Positions 22,484 to 31,757 of a stretch of DNA of 64,000 nt are shown piece after piece. The DNA is from RI-153 sp963721725 (lineage in GTDB: Bacteria; Chloroflexota; Anaerolineae; Caldilineales; Caldilineaceae): positions 62,001 to 126,000 of the forward strand of contig CAVRLX010000007.1 of NCBI GenBank assembly GCA_963721725.1, in the 5' to 3' direction. The notes under the pieces are model-generated. The model was not told the origin of the DNA. It made no database searches and worked only from the letters and a program-made list of their open reading frames with translations. The position numbers were made by a program, and so were the translations under genes. Position 1 is the first letter of the stretch; each line of letters starts with the position of its first letter.

Positions 22484-23362
22484 TCAGCCTTCAAGCGCCA
22501 CGGCAATCTGGGCGGCGATCTGCGCGTTGTGTTTGAGCAAGGCCAGGTTGGCAGCGATGCTGCGCTCCCCGGTGAGTTCGGCAATGCGCGAGAGCAGAAA
22601 CGGCGTCACAGCGGCGGAGCGTAACCCCTGGCGGGCGGCATCGGCCACGGCTCGTTCGATCACCGGCTCAATCTCCGCCGCCGGGATCTCGGCGGCGGCA
22701 GGGATGGGATTGGCAACCAACAGCCCGCCGGGCAGCCCCAACCGCTGTTTGGCCCGCCACACATCAGCCACCTCTGCCGCCGAATCGCAGCGCACATCCA
22801 CAGGCAAGCCACTGTGGCGGCTGTAAAAGGCCGGGAACTCGTCGCAGCCCATGCCGACGATGGTCACGCCGTGGGTTTCCAGATATTCCAGGGTGGCGGG
22901 TAGATCAAGAATGGCCTTGGCCCCAGCACAGACCACAATAACGGCGGTCTGGGCCAACTCTTGCAGATCGGCGCTGACATCGGCACTAACACCGGCACTG
23001 ATGCCACCATGCACCGCCCGATGCACGCCACCGATGCCGCCCGTAGCAAAGACTTCGATGCCGGCGCGCTGGGCGATCCACATGGTGGTGGCGACGGTGG
23101 TGGCGCCGTCGAGTTTGCGCGCCACCACAATGGGCAGATCACGCCGGCTGACTTTGCGTACATCCGGCGCAGTGGCGAGGTGGTGGATCTGCGCTTCGCT
23201 GAGACCGGCGATTAACTCCCCGCCGATAATGCCAATGGTTCGTGGGATCGCGCCAGCGGCGCGCACGATGGCTTCCATGTCGCGGGCCAGCGCTATGTTG
23301 TGCGGATAGGGCAGGCCGTGGGAAATGACGGTTGATTCGAGGGCAACTTGCAAGGGTGGCAT
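22484..23362 (-). CDS. psuG: Pseudouridine-5'-phosphate glycosidase
   Basis: PsuG splits pseudouridine 5'-phosphate into uracil and ribose 5-phosphate in the catabolism of modified nucleosides. The 292-residue length matches the family. The N-terminal A-L-E-S-T-V-I-S-H-G-L-P-Y-P is a hallmark, followed by T-I-G-I-I-G-G-E-L, R-D-L-P-I-V-V-A-R-K-L-D-G-A-T-T-V-A-T-T-M and E-V-F-A-T-G-G-I-G-G-V-H-R. An unusual run G-G-I-S-A-G-V-S-A-D-V-S-A-D-L-Q-E-L lies near 100. The start at 23362 gives the family N-terminus; the longer frame to 23446 overlaps the upstream gene. No PsuK kinase is adjacent. It lies 28 bases after the winged-helix ATPase gene on the same strand, so it may be co-transcribed with that unusual pair. 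Confidence 0.92.
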   Translation of the reverse strand: MPPLQVALESTVISHGLPYPHNIALARDMEAIVRAAGAIPRTIGIIGGELIAGLSEAQIHHLATAPDVRKVSRRDLPIVVARKLDGATTVATTMWIAQRAGIEVFATGGIGGVHRAVHGGISAGVSADVSADLQELAQTAVIVVCAGAKAILDLPATLEYLETHGVTIVGMGCDEFPAFYSRHSGLPVDVRCDSAAEVADVWRAKQRLGLPGGLLVANPIPAAAEIPAAEIEPVIERAVADAARQGLRSAAVTPFLLSRIAELTGERSIAANLALLKHNAQIAAQIAVALEG

Positions 23363-23390
23363 GGTTGGGTCCAGTTCGGTGTGAATGCGG

Positions 23391-24757
23391 TTATGGCTTC
23401 TCGCGCAGCGGCACAAAGCGATAGCCCTCTCCCCACTCGTTTTCAATATTGCCGATGGTCAATTGTAGCTCGTCTAGCCGGTTGCGCAGACGGCGAATGC
23501 CCTCTTGTACCCGGCGTTCCGAGGCATCGGGCCGCTTCCAGACCTCCGCCAGCAGTTGATGCACAGTGATGACCTGATCAGGGTGATCCAAAAAGTAGCG
23601 GAGCAGGTTGCGTTCCTGTGGTGTAAACTCGTCGGCCTGGGTTTCGATGAACGCTCGTGAATCAAGATGGGAAAGGGGATGGGCCGCGCGCTCTTTCCGG
23701 CGGAAGTCGCCCCTGGAGATAGTCGGCAAAGAGCGGCGAAAAAAGTTCGCACATGGCCCCGGCAATGCGCACAATGCCCATATTCAGCAGCCAATAAAAG
23801 GCGTGTGCCTCGTCGGGGCGGATCTGGGCAAACCGGAAAGGCGCAATCAGCAAACGTCGTACCAGGTCCAGCACCGTGGTCTGCGCCGTGCTCCTCGTGG
23901 GCCTCCAGCGCCCGCCACAGGTGACCAAAGAGCAGTCGCCCGTAATCTTCGCTTAGCCGCAAACGAATCAGCGGCAAATGATCCGCGCCGATCTGTTGGC
24001 CGGTGGGCAGTGTGTCCACGTCGCGCAGGATCTCGCCAATGCGCGAGAGCAAAAAGGGATGGCCGCCCGTCCAAATTTCCAATTGGTCTACCAACCGATC
24101 CTGATCATTGTAGCCTGCCGTGAGCGCGCGCAGATAGTTTTCTGTCTCGTGTGGTTCGACAAGGCGCAAAAAGACCTGGTTGAGCAGGTTAAAGAGTGGG
24201 GACGAGGCCAGCTTGCGGTTGGCCTCGTGGAGCGGGCGCTCGCTGGCAACCACCAGAACCACCTCACGCGTGAGGGGGCGCAACTGGTCAATCTTGGCTT
24301 CCATCTCCGGTGTGGCGTCGGTAATCAGGGTATCAAAGTTATCCAACAGCAGGATGGGCCGATAGTCGGCGTTAACCAGATGGTTCATGGCAAGGCGCAG
24401 CGCGTTTTTGCTGTCGCGCTCAGCTTGGATCGACTCGAAATCCAGCCGTAGATCGCGGGGCTGCTGTTGCAGATGGCGCAGGGTTTGCGCCGTGAGAAAG
24501 GCAAAGAGATCGTGGCTGGCTTCGGGCCAAGCGCAGTCGAAATAGAAAGGCATGGGCGTGATCTTGTGCATGGGTTCGTTCAAAATCTCGTGCCAGAGGC
24601 TGTCTGTGGTATCGGCCAGTTGGGAAAGGATACGGGTCTTGCCCATGAATTTGGCTGCGATCAGCGAAAAGTTCTGGGGCGGCGTGGCGGTGATGCCGTC
24701 AACGAGGGTCTGAAGCTGAGGGCGCACAAAGAGATGGTCTCGGTTCGGTGAAGTCAT
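23391..24757 (-). pseudogene. P-loop ATPase fused to an OmpR-type winged helix (two frameshifts as read)
   Basis: Read across two frameshifts this is one protein of about 456 residues. Residues 1-290 are a P-loop ATPase of the archaeal-ATPase/STAND-like kind: the Walker A variant A-A-K-F-M-G-K-T-R (34-42, first Gly replaced by Ala), Walker B R-P-I-L-L-L-D-N-F-D near 140, V-V-A-S-E-R-P-L, and W-T-G-G-H-P-F-L-L near 245. The frame shifts near 23885 to A-Q-T-T-V-L-D-L-V-R-R-L-L and again near 23700. The end is T-P-Q-E-R-N-L-L-R-Y-F-L, then Q-L-L-A-E-V-W-K-R and I-E-N-E-W-G-E-G-Y-R-F-V-P, a winged DNA-binding domain like PhoB/OmpR output domains. ATG at 24757 overlaps the upstream stop by one base with AGGAGG before it, so it is translationally coupled to the RelA/SpoT-like ATPase gene. 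Probably a regulator acting with that protein. Confidence 0.8.
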
Positions 24758-27700
24758 CAATGGTCCTCCTGTGGGCGCGAATGGATAGGGTTGGCAACGA
24801 GCCAATGGGCGAAAAGAAGACTGGCAAACTGGACGCCTTGTCCGCTGGGGCAGGGCTGCAAAATGTCATTGTTGAGCAGGGCGGTCAGTGTGTGGTTGAT
24901 CTGGTTGACGGTGAGATCGGTCAGCGCCGCGGCCAGCCTGTCGGCGCTGACACACTCGCCCTCTGGGCCGCTGAGGTGGGCCAGGGCGCGCACCACAGCA
25001 TCGCCCACGCCCCGTGCCAGATCCAGCAGATGGGTGAAGAGATTTTCGTCCGGGGCCATAAAGTGTTGGATCACGCTTTCGACCTCGGCCAGATCCACGG
25101 CGGCGGATTGGTGGCGGGCGATCACATGGTTGAGCATGGCACAAAAAGCCTGGGTCAAAAAGGGACTGCCGCCAGTCAACTGGCTGATGCGGTGCAGGGC
25201 GGCAGGGGTGAAGGTGGTATAGGTGCGCATGGGCAAGGCCACCAGATCGGTGGTCTCTTTGGCCGAGAGCGGGCGCACCGTCAGCGATTCGGCGATCTCC
25301 AACAATTGCCAGGCTGGGTTATCGGTGTGGGCCTCGCGCAGCCGGTCATAGCTGACCTGTTGGATCACGGCCACAATGCTGGCGATGGGATGGATGCGTT
25401 GGACCAACGAACGCCATTGTAAAAAGAAAGTTCCATCCAGCCAGCCGTAATGGTGGTGGTCAAAGGTGGTGCTAAATTCATCCATCAAGAGCACCAGCCG
25501 CCCGCCCAGGTTGATCTGTACGCCGCGCAGATAGGTTTCCAGTTGGTGTGCGGCGTTTTGTTGAAAAGCGTCGGGGGCTGGCGCGCCGATATCCACTGCC
25601 CAGCCAGCGCGCTGAAGCCCGTTGTAGACGGCGTTGGCGATTTCGTAAAAAGTAGTTGCGCCATTGGGTCGGCCAAAATCTTGAAAGTCAATATAGAGGG
25701 GGAAGAAGTGGGGCGGCTCTAGTCGATAATCGCGCAGGTGCAACAGCAGCGAGGTTTTGCCGATACGCTTTTGACCGCGCAGCGTAATCAGTCCACACCC
25801 GCCAGCCAGCAGATCTTGTAGCCACGATAGCTCGCGCTGGCGACCAAAGAGCATGTCGCGGTCGCTGACGGGCAGGCGGCTATAGGGGTTGGTATGAACG
25901 GCGGCCAGGGGGATGGCAAGCTCTTCCCATTCCGAGAGCAGCAGATGCATCTGGCGCACATCTTCAATGCGGTGGTTGGGCAATGCTTGAAGCGTGGCGG
26001 TGATTTCGTCAATGGTCTCCTGATCCGCCTCAATCGTGAAGCGCATCCGTGCTTGCCCATGGCGAGCCTCGGCCTCGGCTTTGTGCAGGGCCTGGGGCGA
26101 ATGTGTATAGATAACGGCCAAGGCCGCGCCCAACAAGCCGTCGCTGTCCAGGGCGGTCACATCCAGCCGCCGAATCGTGCGTGTGGGCGGGCGCAGCAGC
26201 CAGCTCACCTCCAAAGTGTTGGGGGTGGAATTGCCATCCAGGGATTTACACGCCTGGGTATGCACGGTCAACGAGACCAACAGGCCGTTGCGATAGCGAG
26301 GGCAGCCCACAATTTCATCGCCCAAGCAGGGACGACAACACTGGGCCAGCTTGATCTGGCGATAGCGCAGATGGACCTCCGGCGGCGTTTTAATCTGGCG
26401 GGCCAGTTCTTCGGCGAAGATGGGGTGCAAGAGGCGATCCGGGTTGAGGCGACCGGCGGCGATCTCGGCAAAGAGATCTTCGTTGCGAGCGAGGTGCAGG
26501 CGGCGGCAGCTCTGTTTCAGCGCGCTCTCCATGTGATGTTTGGGAATGTCGAATTTGTAATGTTTTTCCAGATCTTTCTGGCGATCCTCCAACACACGCT
26601 GTCCGTGTAGCGCGCCCTGCCCTTGGCGGCGCAAGAAGCGGCGGATCTCGTTGCGGGCGCGGCCTGTTTTGGCCGCTTCGAGCCAGGCATGAGTGGGGCC
26701 AGTTGCTTGTGGATCACGCACCAATTCCACCAGATCAAGATGGCGCAGGGCAGTGGTGGGGGCGACGGCTATGCCGTTGACAAAAAATTGTTGACACTGA
26801 TAGGCCAAGCCGCTGTGGACTTTATAGGCATAGTCCACTACGGTGCAGTCGCGCGTCATGGCAAATAGCTCGCCCTGAGGGCTAAAGACGGAAAAAGCAT
26901 TGGCCGATGTGCCCAGGTCGGCGGCGCGGATGGCGGCGTCGCCCTCGTGGCGGCGGCTCCACCATGCGCCGGGCAGATGATCCGATTGGCGGCTGCGCAG
27001 CAAGATCGCCATAATCCCCCAGCGGTTGATTTCGTCCATGGCCGGCGTGCAAATTTGAAAATGAACGCGCAGCGGATTTTGCCCCACCAACATGAGAACG
27101 GTGGTGCGGAGGCTGCGGTGTCCGTTGAGGTGGCAGTTGCTCAGGGTGTCGAGAATTGTGCCATCGACTGATTGCCAGATCTCATGGAGTCGGCGCAATG
27201 TCTGATAACAAGTGGCTTCGTCTTTGACCAACAAATGTACGCTGAGGCTGTAGGCGATGTCGGGTTGGGCGGGATCAAGCGTGGGGGGCAGGGTGGGCGG
27301 GTGCTGGGCGATCTGGAAATCCGAGAGCGTACTTTCCAGTTTGCGCTGGATGATCTCATAGGCTTGCTGGAGCAGGGGATCGACCTGGGCCAGCCGGGCT
27401 TGCATGCGCTGATAGTCGCGTTGGCGTGGGCCGTTTGCCAGCGTCCAGCTCTCTAGCTCGCCTTTAAGCTCACCCATGCCCAACATTTCCAGCAGAGGGA
27501 TGGTCGAGCGTTCGGCCTCTTCCAAAAAGCGACGGCGACGGTTGCCGTCGGTCTGGCGCGCCACATTCCAATGATCCCAGCGGTCGGCAATGCCTAAAAA
27601 AGCCAGCAGCGGGTTGCGATAGGCGGCGATATAGAAGCGGACTCGACGCAGCCAAAAGGGGTCTCCCGTCTGCCTGACCCACCGGCCGCGCCTGCAATAT

Positions 27701-27991
27701 CTCCCGATAGTCCCGGCAGAGAGCGGCGACTTCTTCGCCACAGCTCTGAGCCACGGCCTCTATGGAAAGCAGATTGTGCCAGACAAAAGGATGCAGCAAC
27801 CCGGCGGCCTCCAATGGGTCTGGGGCCTGCCAGTTGCGTAGACGCTCTGCCACCGCCAGGCCGTGGTGATAGCTATCCAGCGGGCGCGGGCGCTCGGCGT
27901 TGATGGCGCTATAGCTGCGTGAGGGAGCGCGGCTTTCAGCATCCACAATCGTCTCCACCAAAATGCCAGCTTTTGCCGTGAGACTATTCAT
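24757..27991 (-). CDS. Degenerate RelA/SpoT-like protein (HD-synthetase-TGS-Cys/His-ACT) fused to a P-loop ATPase; one frameshift
   Basis: From ATG 27991 (GGGAG upstream), about 100 residues resemble the RelA/SpoT HD domain (Y-H-H-G-L-A-V-A-E-R, A-A-G-L-L-H-P-F where L-L-H-D is expected). The frame shifts near 27690 and continues for 994 residues (numbered from 27741): I-A-D-R-W-D-H-W (51-58); a synthetase-like region with N-G-H-R-S-L-R-T-T-V (206-215) and V-H-F-Q-I-C-T (226-232); a TGS domain (282-343, F-S-P-Q-G-E-L ... V-D-Y-A-Y-K-V-H); Cys468-Cys469, His494 and Cys498 as in the RelA zinc-finger region; and an ACT-like domain (523-600). Then comes an ATPase with Walker A G-Q-K-R-I-G-K-T (656-663) and Walker B L-L-M-D-E-F (751-756). 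The HD aspartate and several synthetase residues are lost, so it probably senses instead of making or breaking (p)ppGpp. The AAA fusion is unusual. Confidence 0.82.
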
Positions 27992-28303
27992 TGAAGGGAA
28001 CTCCCGTAATCATATTTGTAACTGTTCAGGTGCGACGCACTCGTCAGGACAAGATCGGGCTAGAAATTCTGTGTGGCGAGTGCGTCGCATCCTAGACCTG
28101 CATAGGTACTAATATTTCAAAATTAAGCCCTGTGGTTTTGGATAATTTGGGATTTTGGGTCTTGATTTTGCGAAAATTTGTGTTAAATTGTGTAATATGC
28201 GTATCATTTACTGGATATGCAGAATAGCACACGGCGGTGAAACTTACCAGGAGATAAAATCATCATCGCTCATCTTGCCAACACCAACGAGAGGAGAAAC
28301 CCT
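27992..28303. other. Divergent intergenic region with family A repeat
   Basis: This region separates the RelA/SpoT-like ATPase (minus) from a small membrane protein gene (plus). It contains the family A palindrome at 28029-28091 and then an AT-rich stretch (28120-28220) that probably holds promoters. No gene is supported here. Confidence 0.5.
28029..28091. repeat. Dispersed palindromic repeat, family A, copy 2 (inverted orientation)
   Basis: Arms ggtgcgacgcactcgtc (28029-28045) and ggcgagtgcgtcgcatc (28075-28091). The loop matches the other copies only when reverse complemented (tagcccgatctt against cagcccaatcta in copy 1), so this copy is inserted in the opposite direction. It lies about 40 bases upstream of the RelA/SpoT-like gene. 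Confidence 0.85.
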
Positions 28304-28549
28304 ATGGCCGTGGTTGTCTTAATACTCTTGGTTGTGATGGGATTGCTGACTCAGCAAGGATCACAGGTGGATGAATTAGAGGCTCGCAACCAGGCGCTGG
28401 CCTCGGAAAATCAGGCACTGCGTCAAGCCTTGACGGGAAAGCCTGCGCCTGAAGCCGCCCCTGAAAATTGGGGCTGTGGGTGGCTTCTGCTGGTGACGTT
28501 GGTAATGTTTCTGATCGTGGCTGCTGTGACAGGAGGTAGCTCGCTGTAA
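28304..28549 (+). CDS. Small membrane protein with coiled-coil segment
   Basis: The 81-residue protein has an N-terminal membrane helix (V-V-V-L-I-L-L-V-V-M-G-L-L), then a heptad-like acidic and Gln-rich stretch Q-V-D-E-L-E-A-R-N-Q-A-L-A-S-E-N-Q-A-L resembling a short coiled coil. A Pro/Ala linker and a second helix (W-L-L-L-V-T-L-V-M-F-L-I-V) close it. The ATG at 28304 has GAGGAG seven bases upstream, which makes translation credible. The layout recalls FtsB/FtsL-like or phage-shock small membrane proteins, but I see no family match. It is followed after 61 bases by another small membrane protein and the two may be co-transcribed. Confidence 0.65.
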   Translation: MAVVVLILLVVMGLLTQQGSQVDELEARNQALASENQALRQALTGKPAPEAAPENWGCGWLLLVTLVMFLIVAAVTGGSSL

Positions 28550-28610
28550 AAAGTAGAGGGTCCAGGGAAAATGCTTCGGTTTGCTTTCCATGGGTGAAAG
28601 GAGTCTTGCG

Positions 28611-28811
28611 ATGGAACTGCTGCGACTTGCATCATTCTTCGCCGCCAATCTCTTTTTGGCGCTCGCCCTGGCACTCGCCATTATCGATCTGCTCTGCCGC
28701 CGCTTGGGTGCCCGTTATGAACGCTTGGATAGCTGTTTAGGCAAATTGTTCAGCACGGTCCTGTTGCTGGTTGCGTTGGGTCTCTTTTTCCTCTCCTATA
28801 CGCTGGCATAG
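28611..28811 (+). CDS. Small two-helix membrane protein
   Basis: The 66-residue protein consists of two hydrophobic helices (L-A-S-F-F-A-A-N-L-F-L-A-L-A-L-A and L-F-S-T-V-L-L-L-V-A-L-G-L-F-F-L) around a basic loop R-R-L-G-A-R-Y-E-R. The start at 28611 is chosen because AAAGGAG lies eight bases upstream; the longer frame from 28581 has no site. No family was recognised. A strong bidirectional hairpin at 28903-28942 ends the unit and separates it from the convergent PBP gene. Confidence 0.6.
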   Translation: MELLRLASFFAANLFLALALALAIIDLLCRRLGARYERLDSCLGKLFSTVLLLVALGLFFLSYTLA

Positions 28812-28902
28812 CGCATGATGGGAGCTAGTATAGCACAATTCTACACAGTCCGGTTATTTATATTCCAAAACTGAAGATACAACTTTCTGGATTTGTGCAA
28901 TA

Positions 28903-28942
28903 AAAAGAGGTCGCCTCGCGGGGGAGCGGGACGACCTCTTTT
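28903..28942. terminator. Bidirectional Rho-independent terminator
   Basis: Arms aaaagaggtcg (28903-28913) and cgacctctttt (28932-28942) give an A-tract on one side and a T-tract on the other, the standard layout of a terminator serving both converging transcripts (small membrane genes and PBP1A). Confidence 0.82.
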
Positions 28943-28965
28943 GTTTGAAGTAAATCGGCTAGGTT

Positions 28966-31704
28966 TCAGAAACTTGGCCGAAAGGCTCTTGACCAGAAAT
29001 TAGGGCGCGGGGGTGGGCGTCTCCAGCGGTGAGACCTCGACGGGCGGCAAAGGGATATCGGTGGGCAGCGGCTGAATTTCGGGGACGGGTGTCCACGTGG
29101 GGGTAGGCGTTGCCACCGGCTCCGGCGTCGGTGTCCACGTGGGGGATGGCTCCTCCACCGGCGCGGGGCGTTATTTTCCACAAAGAGTTGCACCCGGCTC
29201 TCGTAGGCGTTGCCAACCTGATCGCGCACCACCAGCCGCAGCGTATGCGGCCCATTCTCCAGCCCCGTGGTCTCCCAATAGCCCAAAATTCCATCCTCCA
29301 CTGGCACGTCCACCGGCCCCCAGATCGCCCCGCTAAACGCGCCGGGATCGTGGCTGATGCCATATTGAAGTTCATAGTTGGCAAAGCCGGCCACGGTGGC
29401 GCTGCCCATCACGGTGACGGTGTTGCCCACGGTGGCTCCCTGGGCTGGCTCGCGAATGCTCAGGCGCGGCTCGCTGGTGAAGACATCGCTTGCCTCACGC
29501 GGCGGCTGCGGAATGCCGTGTTCTTCGGCCCACTGCCGATACTCGTCGGGGTAGACCTTGAAGGCGCGCTCTTCAATCGCCTCGGCAGGGGTAAATTCCG
29601 TCGCCAATTTGCCGCTCACCCGGTCCAGGCGGATGAGTTGCCAGAGATCTTGTTCTGCGGGAAGGGGCGCACGGTCGGCGCGGAAAGGGAATTGAATGCG
29701 CTGTGGACAGGCTGGGGAAGGCTGCGCGCCGGTATCTTCGCAGATCTCAACCGACTGGATGCCGTCGGGCACGCTAAAGTTTTCCACGGGTGCGTTCGCC
29801 AAGGCGGCGCTCATAAAGCGATTCCAGACCAGCGCGGCCCCGCCCGATCCGGCCACCCGATCCATGGGCGAGTTGTCGGTGTTGCCCACCCAGACGCCGG
29901 TGACAAGTTGCGGTGTATAGCCCACGGTGAGCGAATCGCGGTAATCGTTGGTGGTTCCGGTTTTGGCGGCAGCCGGGCGACCCAGGTTCAGTGGCGAGTT
30001 GCCGCCAAAGGCCGGCGTGCGCGCGGCGTTGTCGCTGAGAATGGCCGTGAGCAGATAGGCATCACCCGGGTCAACCACTTGATCGCCGCCATTGGTGCCC
30101 CCGCCAAAGCGGCAAGGGATATTGGTGGCGGCGTCGCAGATCACGTTGCCTGTGTTGTCCTCAATTTTCAGAATTGACACGGGAGCCTGGCGTACACCAT
30201 TGTTCGCCAGCACGCCAAAAGCCCCAGTCAGTTCCAACAGCGGCACTTCGCCGCCGCCCAGGCTCAGGCTCAGGCCATAATCGGGGCGAGTGAGAGTGGT
30301 GATGCCCAGGCGGCGCGCCAGCGGGAGAAACTCAGGCAGGGTCACCGTTTGCAGCGCCCGCACGGCGGGGATGTTGTAGCTGTTGGCAAGCGCCGTGCGT
30401 ACGGTGACCATGCCATGTTCTTGCATATCGTAGTTGGTGGGCACATAGGGCGGGTTGGCCCCGTCGGGGAATTCCTGTTTAATGTCGGCGATCAGCGTTC
30501 CCGGCGTCCAGTTGTGCTGTTCAAAGGCGGCGAGATAGACAAAGGGCTTGATGGAACTGCCGGGCTGGCGCGGGGCCAGGGCCATGTTTACCTGCCCGTC
30601 AATCTCCACGTTATCAAAATCGGCGCTGCCCACCAGCGCGCGGATCTCGCTGGTTGTCGGGTCCAGCGCCACCAGCGCGCCGTTAGAGACGTTGCGCTCG
30701 GCCAGCGCCGCCACCTGTTCGCGCACGGTCTGTTCGGCCAGCGCTTGCAGTTGTGGATCAAGACTGGTGGTAATGTTCAGCCCAGCTTTTTCCAACCCTT
30801 GTTGTTGAAAAAGTGCCTCCAACTGTTGGCGCACATAGAGCACAAAATGGGGTGATTCAAATTCGTAGCTCAACGGCACGTAGGTGAGAGGCTGCAACCA
30901 CGCTTCGTTGGCCTGTTGCGGCGTGATCAAATTGCTATCCACCATCAGCCCCAAGACCACGGCCTGGCGATTCTTGGCGCGGTCGGGAAAGGTGTAGGGG
31001 TCATAGTAGGCGGGCAACTGGGGCAGCCCGGCCAACAATGCCGCTTCGGCCAGGGTTAACTCTGCGGTCTCTTTGCCAAAGTAGGTTTCCGTGGCGGCGT
31101 TAATGCCATAGGCCAGATTGCCGTAGTAGACCTCGTTGAGATAGATCTGGAGAATCTCATCTTTTGTGAAGGTGCGGCTGACCTCAGTCGCCAGAATCGC
31201 TTCTTTGATCTTGCGCTGCCAGCTACGTTCGGGCGAGAGAAAGAGCATTTTGACCAACTGCTGTGGAATGGTCGAGGCCCCGGAGACAAACTCGCGTTCG
31301 AGTACTGCGTAGTAGACTGCGCGCAACAGCGCTACGGGATCGACGCCGCTGTGTTCATAGAAATTGGCGTCTTCGGTGGAAACGGTCGCCTGGATCAGAT
31401 AGGGCGAGATCCGATCCAGCGGCACTTCGACGCGCCGCCCGGCGTTGGGGTCAAAGGTTTCGTAGAGCAGGTTGCCCTCACGATCATAGAAACGCGTGCT
31501 TTGGAAGTTGCTTTTGAGCGTGTCCATTTCGTCGGGATAGGGTAGATCGGCGGCGATGGAGGCATAGCCCACCACGACCACGGCCAATACCAACAGCGCA
31601 CCCAACAGAAAGAAGATGGTTCCGCCGATCAGCCCGCGCCGGAATGATCTATCTCGGCGCGGGGGGGCAGCTTGGGGTGGGGTTTGTAGTTCGTAATAGT
31701 TCAT
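28966..31704 (-). CDS. Class A penicillin-binding protein (PBP1A type), 3' tail frameshifted
   Basis: A bifunctional peptidoglycan synthase: a short cytoplasmic basic segment, a membrane anchor (residues 26-50), a GT51 transglycosylase domain with catalytic Glu111 in S-T-E-D-A-N-F-Y-E-H, and a transpeptidase domain with S383-S-I-K386, S442-Y-N and K581-T-G-T. A Cys-bearing insert and an Ig-like region (R-L-S-I-R-E-P-A-Q-G-A-T-V) follow. After F-V-E-N-N-A-P near 29170 the frame turns into Arg/Pro-rich nonsense, while the next frame gives a Thr-Pro tail (P-T-W-T-P-T-P-E-P) ending at 29000. That tail matches the style of other proteins here, so one base is probably wrong. The start at 31704 is uncertain; 31767 is possible and would overlap the upstream gene. 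No strong ribosome binding site is visible at either. Confidence 0.9.
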   Translation of the reverse strand: MNYYELQTPPQAAPPRRDRSFRRGLIGGTIFFLLGALLVLAVVVVGYASIAADLPYPDEMDTLKSNFQSTRFYDREGNLLYETFDPNAGRRVEVPLDRISPYLIQATVSTEDANFYEHSGVDPVALLRAVYYAVLEREFVSGASTIPQQLVKMLFLSPERSWQRKIKEAILATEVSRTFTKDEILQIYLNEVYYGNLAYGINAATETYFGKETAELTLAEAALLAGLPQLPAYYDPYTFPDRAKNRQAVVLGLMVDSNLITPQQANEAWLQPLTYVPLSYEFESPHFVLYVRQQLEALFQQQGLEKAGLNITTSLDPQLQALAEQTVREQVAALAERNVSNGALVALDPTTSEIRALVGSADFDNVEIDGQVNMALAPRQPGSSIKPFVYLAAFEQHNWTPGTLIADIKQEFPDGANPPYVPTNYDMQEHGMVTVRTALANSYNIPAVRALQTVTLPEFLPLARRLGITTLTRPDYGLSLSLGGGEVPLLELTGAFGVLANNGVRQAPVSILKIEDNTGNVICDAATNIPCRFGGGTNGGDQVVDPGDAYLLTAILSDNAARTPAFGGNSPLNLGRPAAAKTGTTNDYRDSLTVGYTPQLVTGVWVGNTDNSPMDRVAGSGGAALVWNRFMSAALANAPVENFSVPDGIQSVEICEDTGAQPSPACPQRIQFPFRADRAPLPAEQDLWQLIRLDRVSGKLATEFTPAEAIEERAFKVYPDEYRQWAEEHGIPQPPREASDVFTSEPRLSIREPAQGATVGNTVTVMGSATVAGFANYELQYGISHDPGAFSGAIWGPVDVPVEDGILGYWETTGLENGPHTLRLVVRDQVGNAYESRVQLFVENNAPRRWRSHPPRGHRRRSRWQRLPPRGHPSPKFSRCPPISLCRPSRSHRWRRPPPRPNFWSRAFRPSF

Positions 31705-31757
31705 AGAGTTCACGTTAAAGGTAGGGTAGAGATGCCATAGTTTGCGTCTCCACCGGG

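Noticed and set aside
24757..27741. Functional RelA/SpoT (p)ppGpp synthetase-hydrolase
   Set aside because: The HD motif and several synthetase residues are replaced, so calling it an active alarmone enzyme would be unsafe. It is described as a degenerate RSH fused to an ATPase instead.
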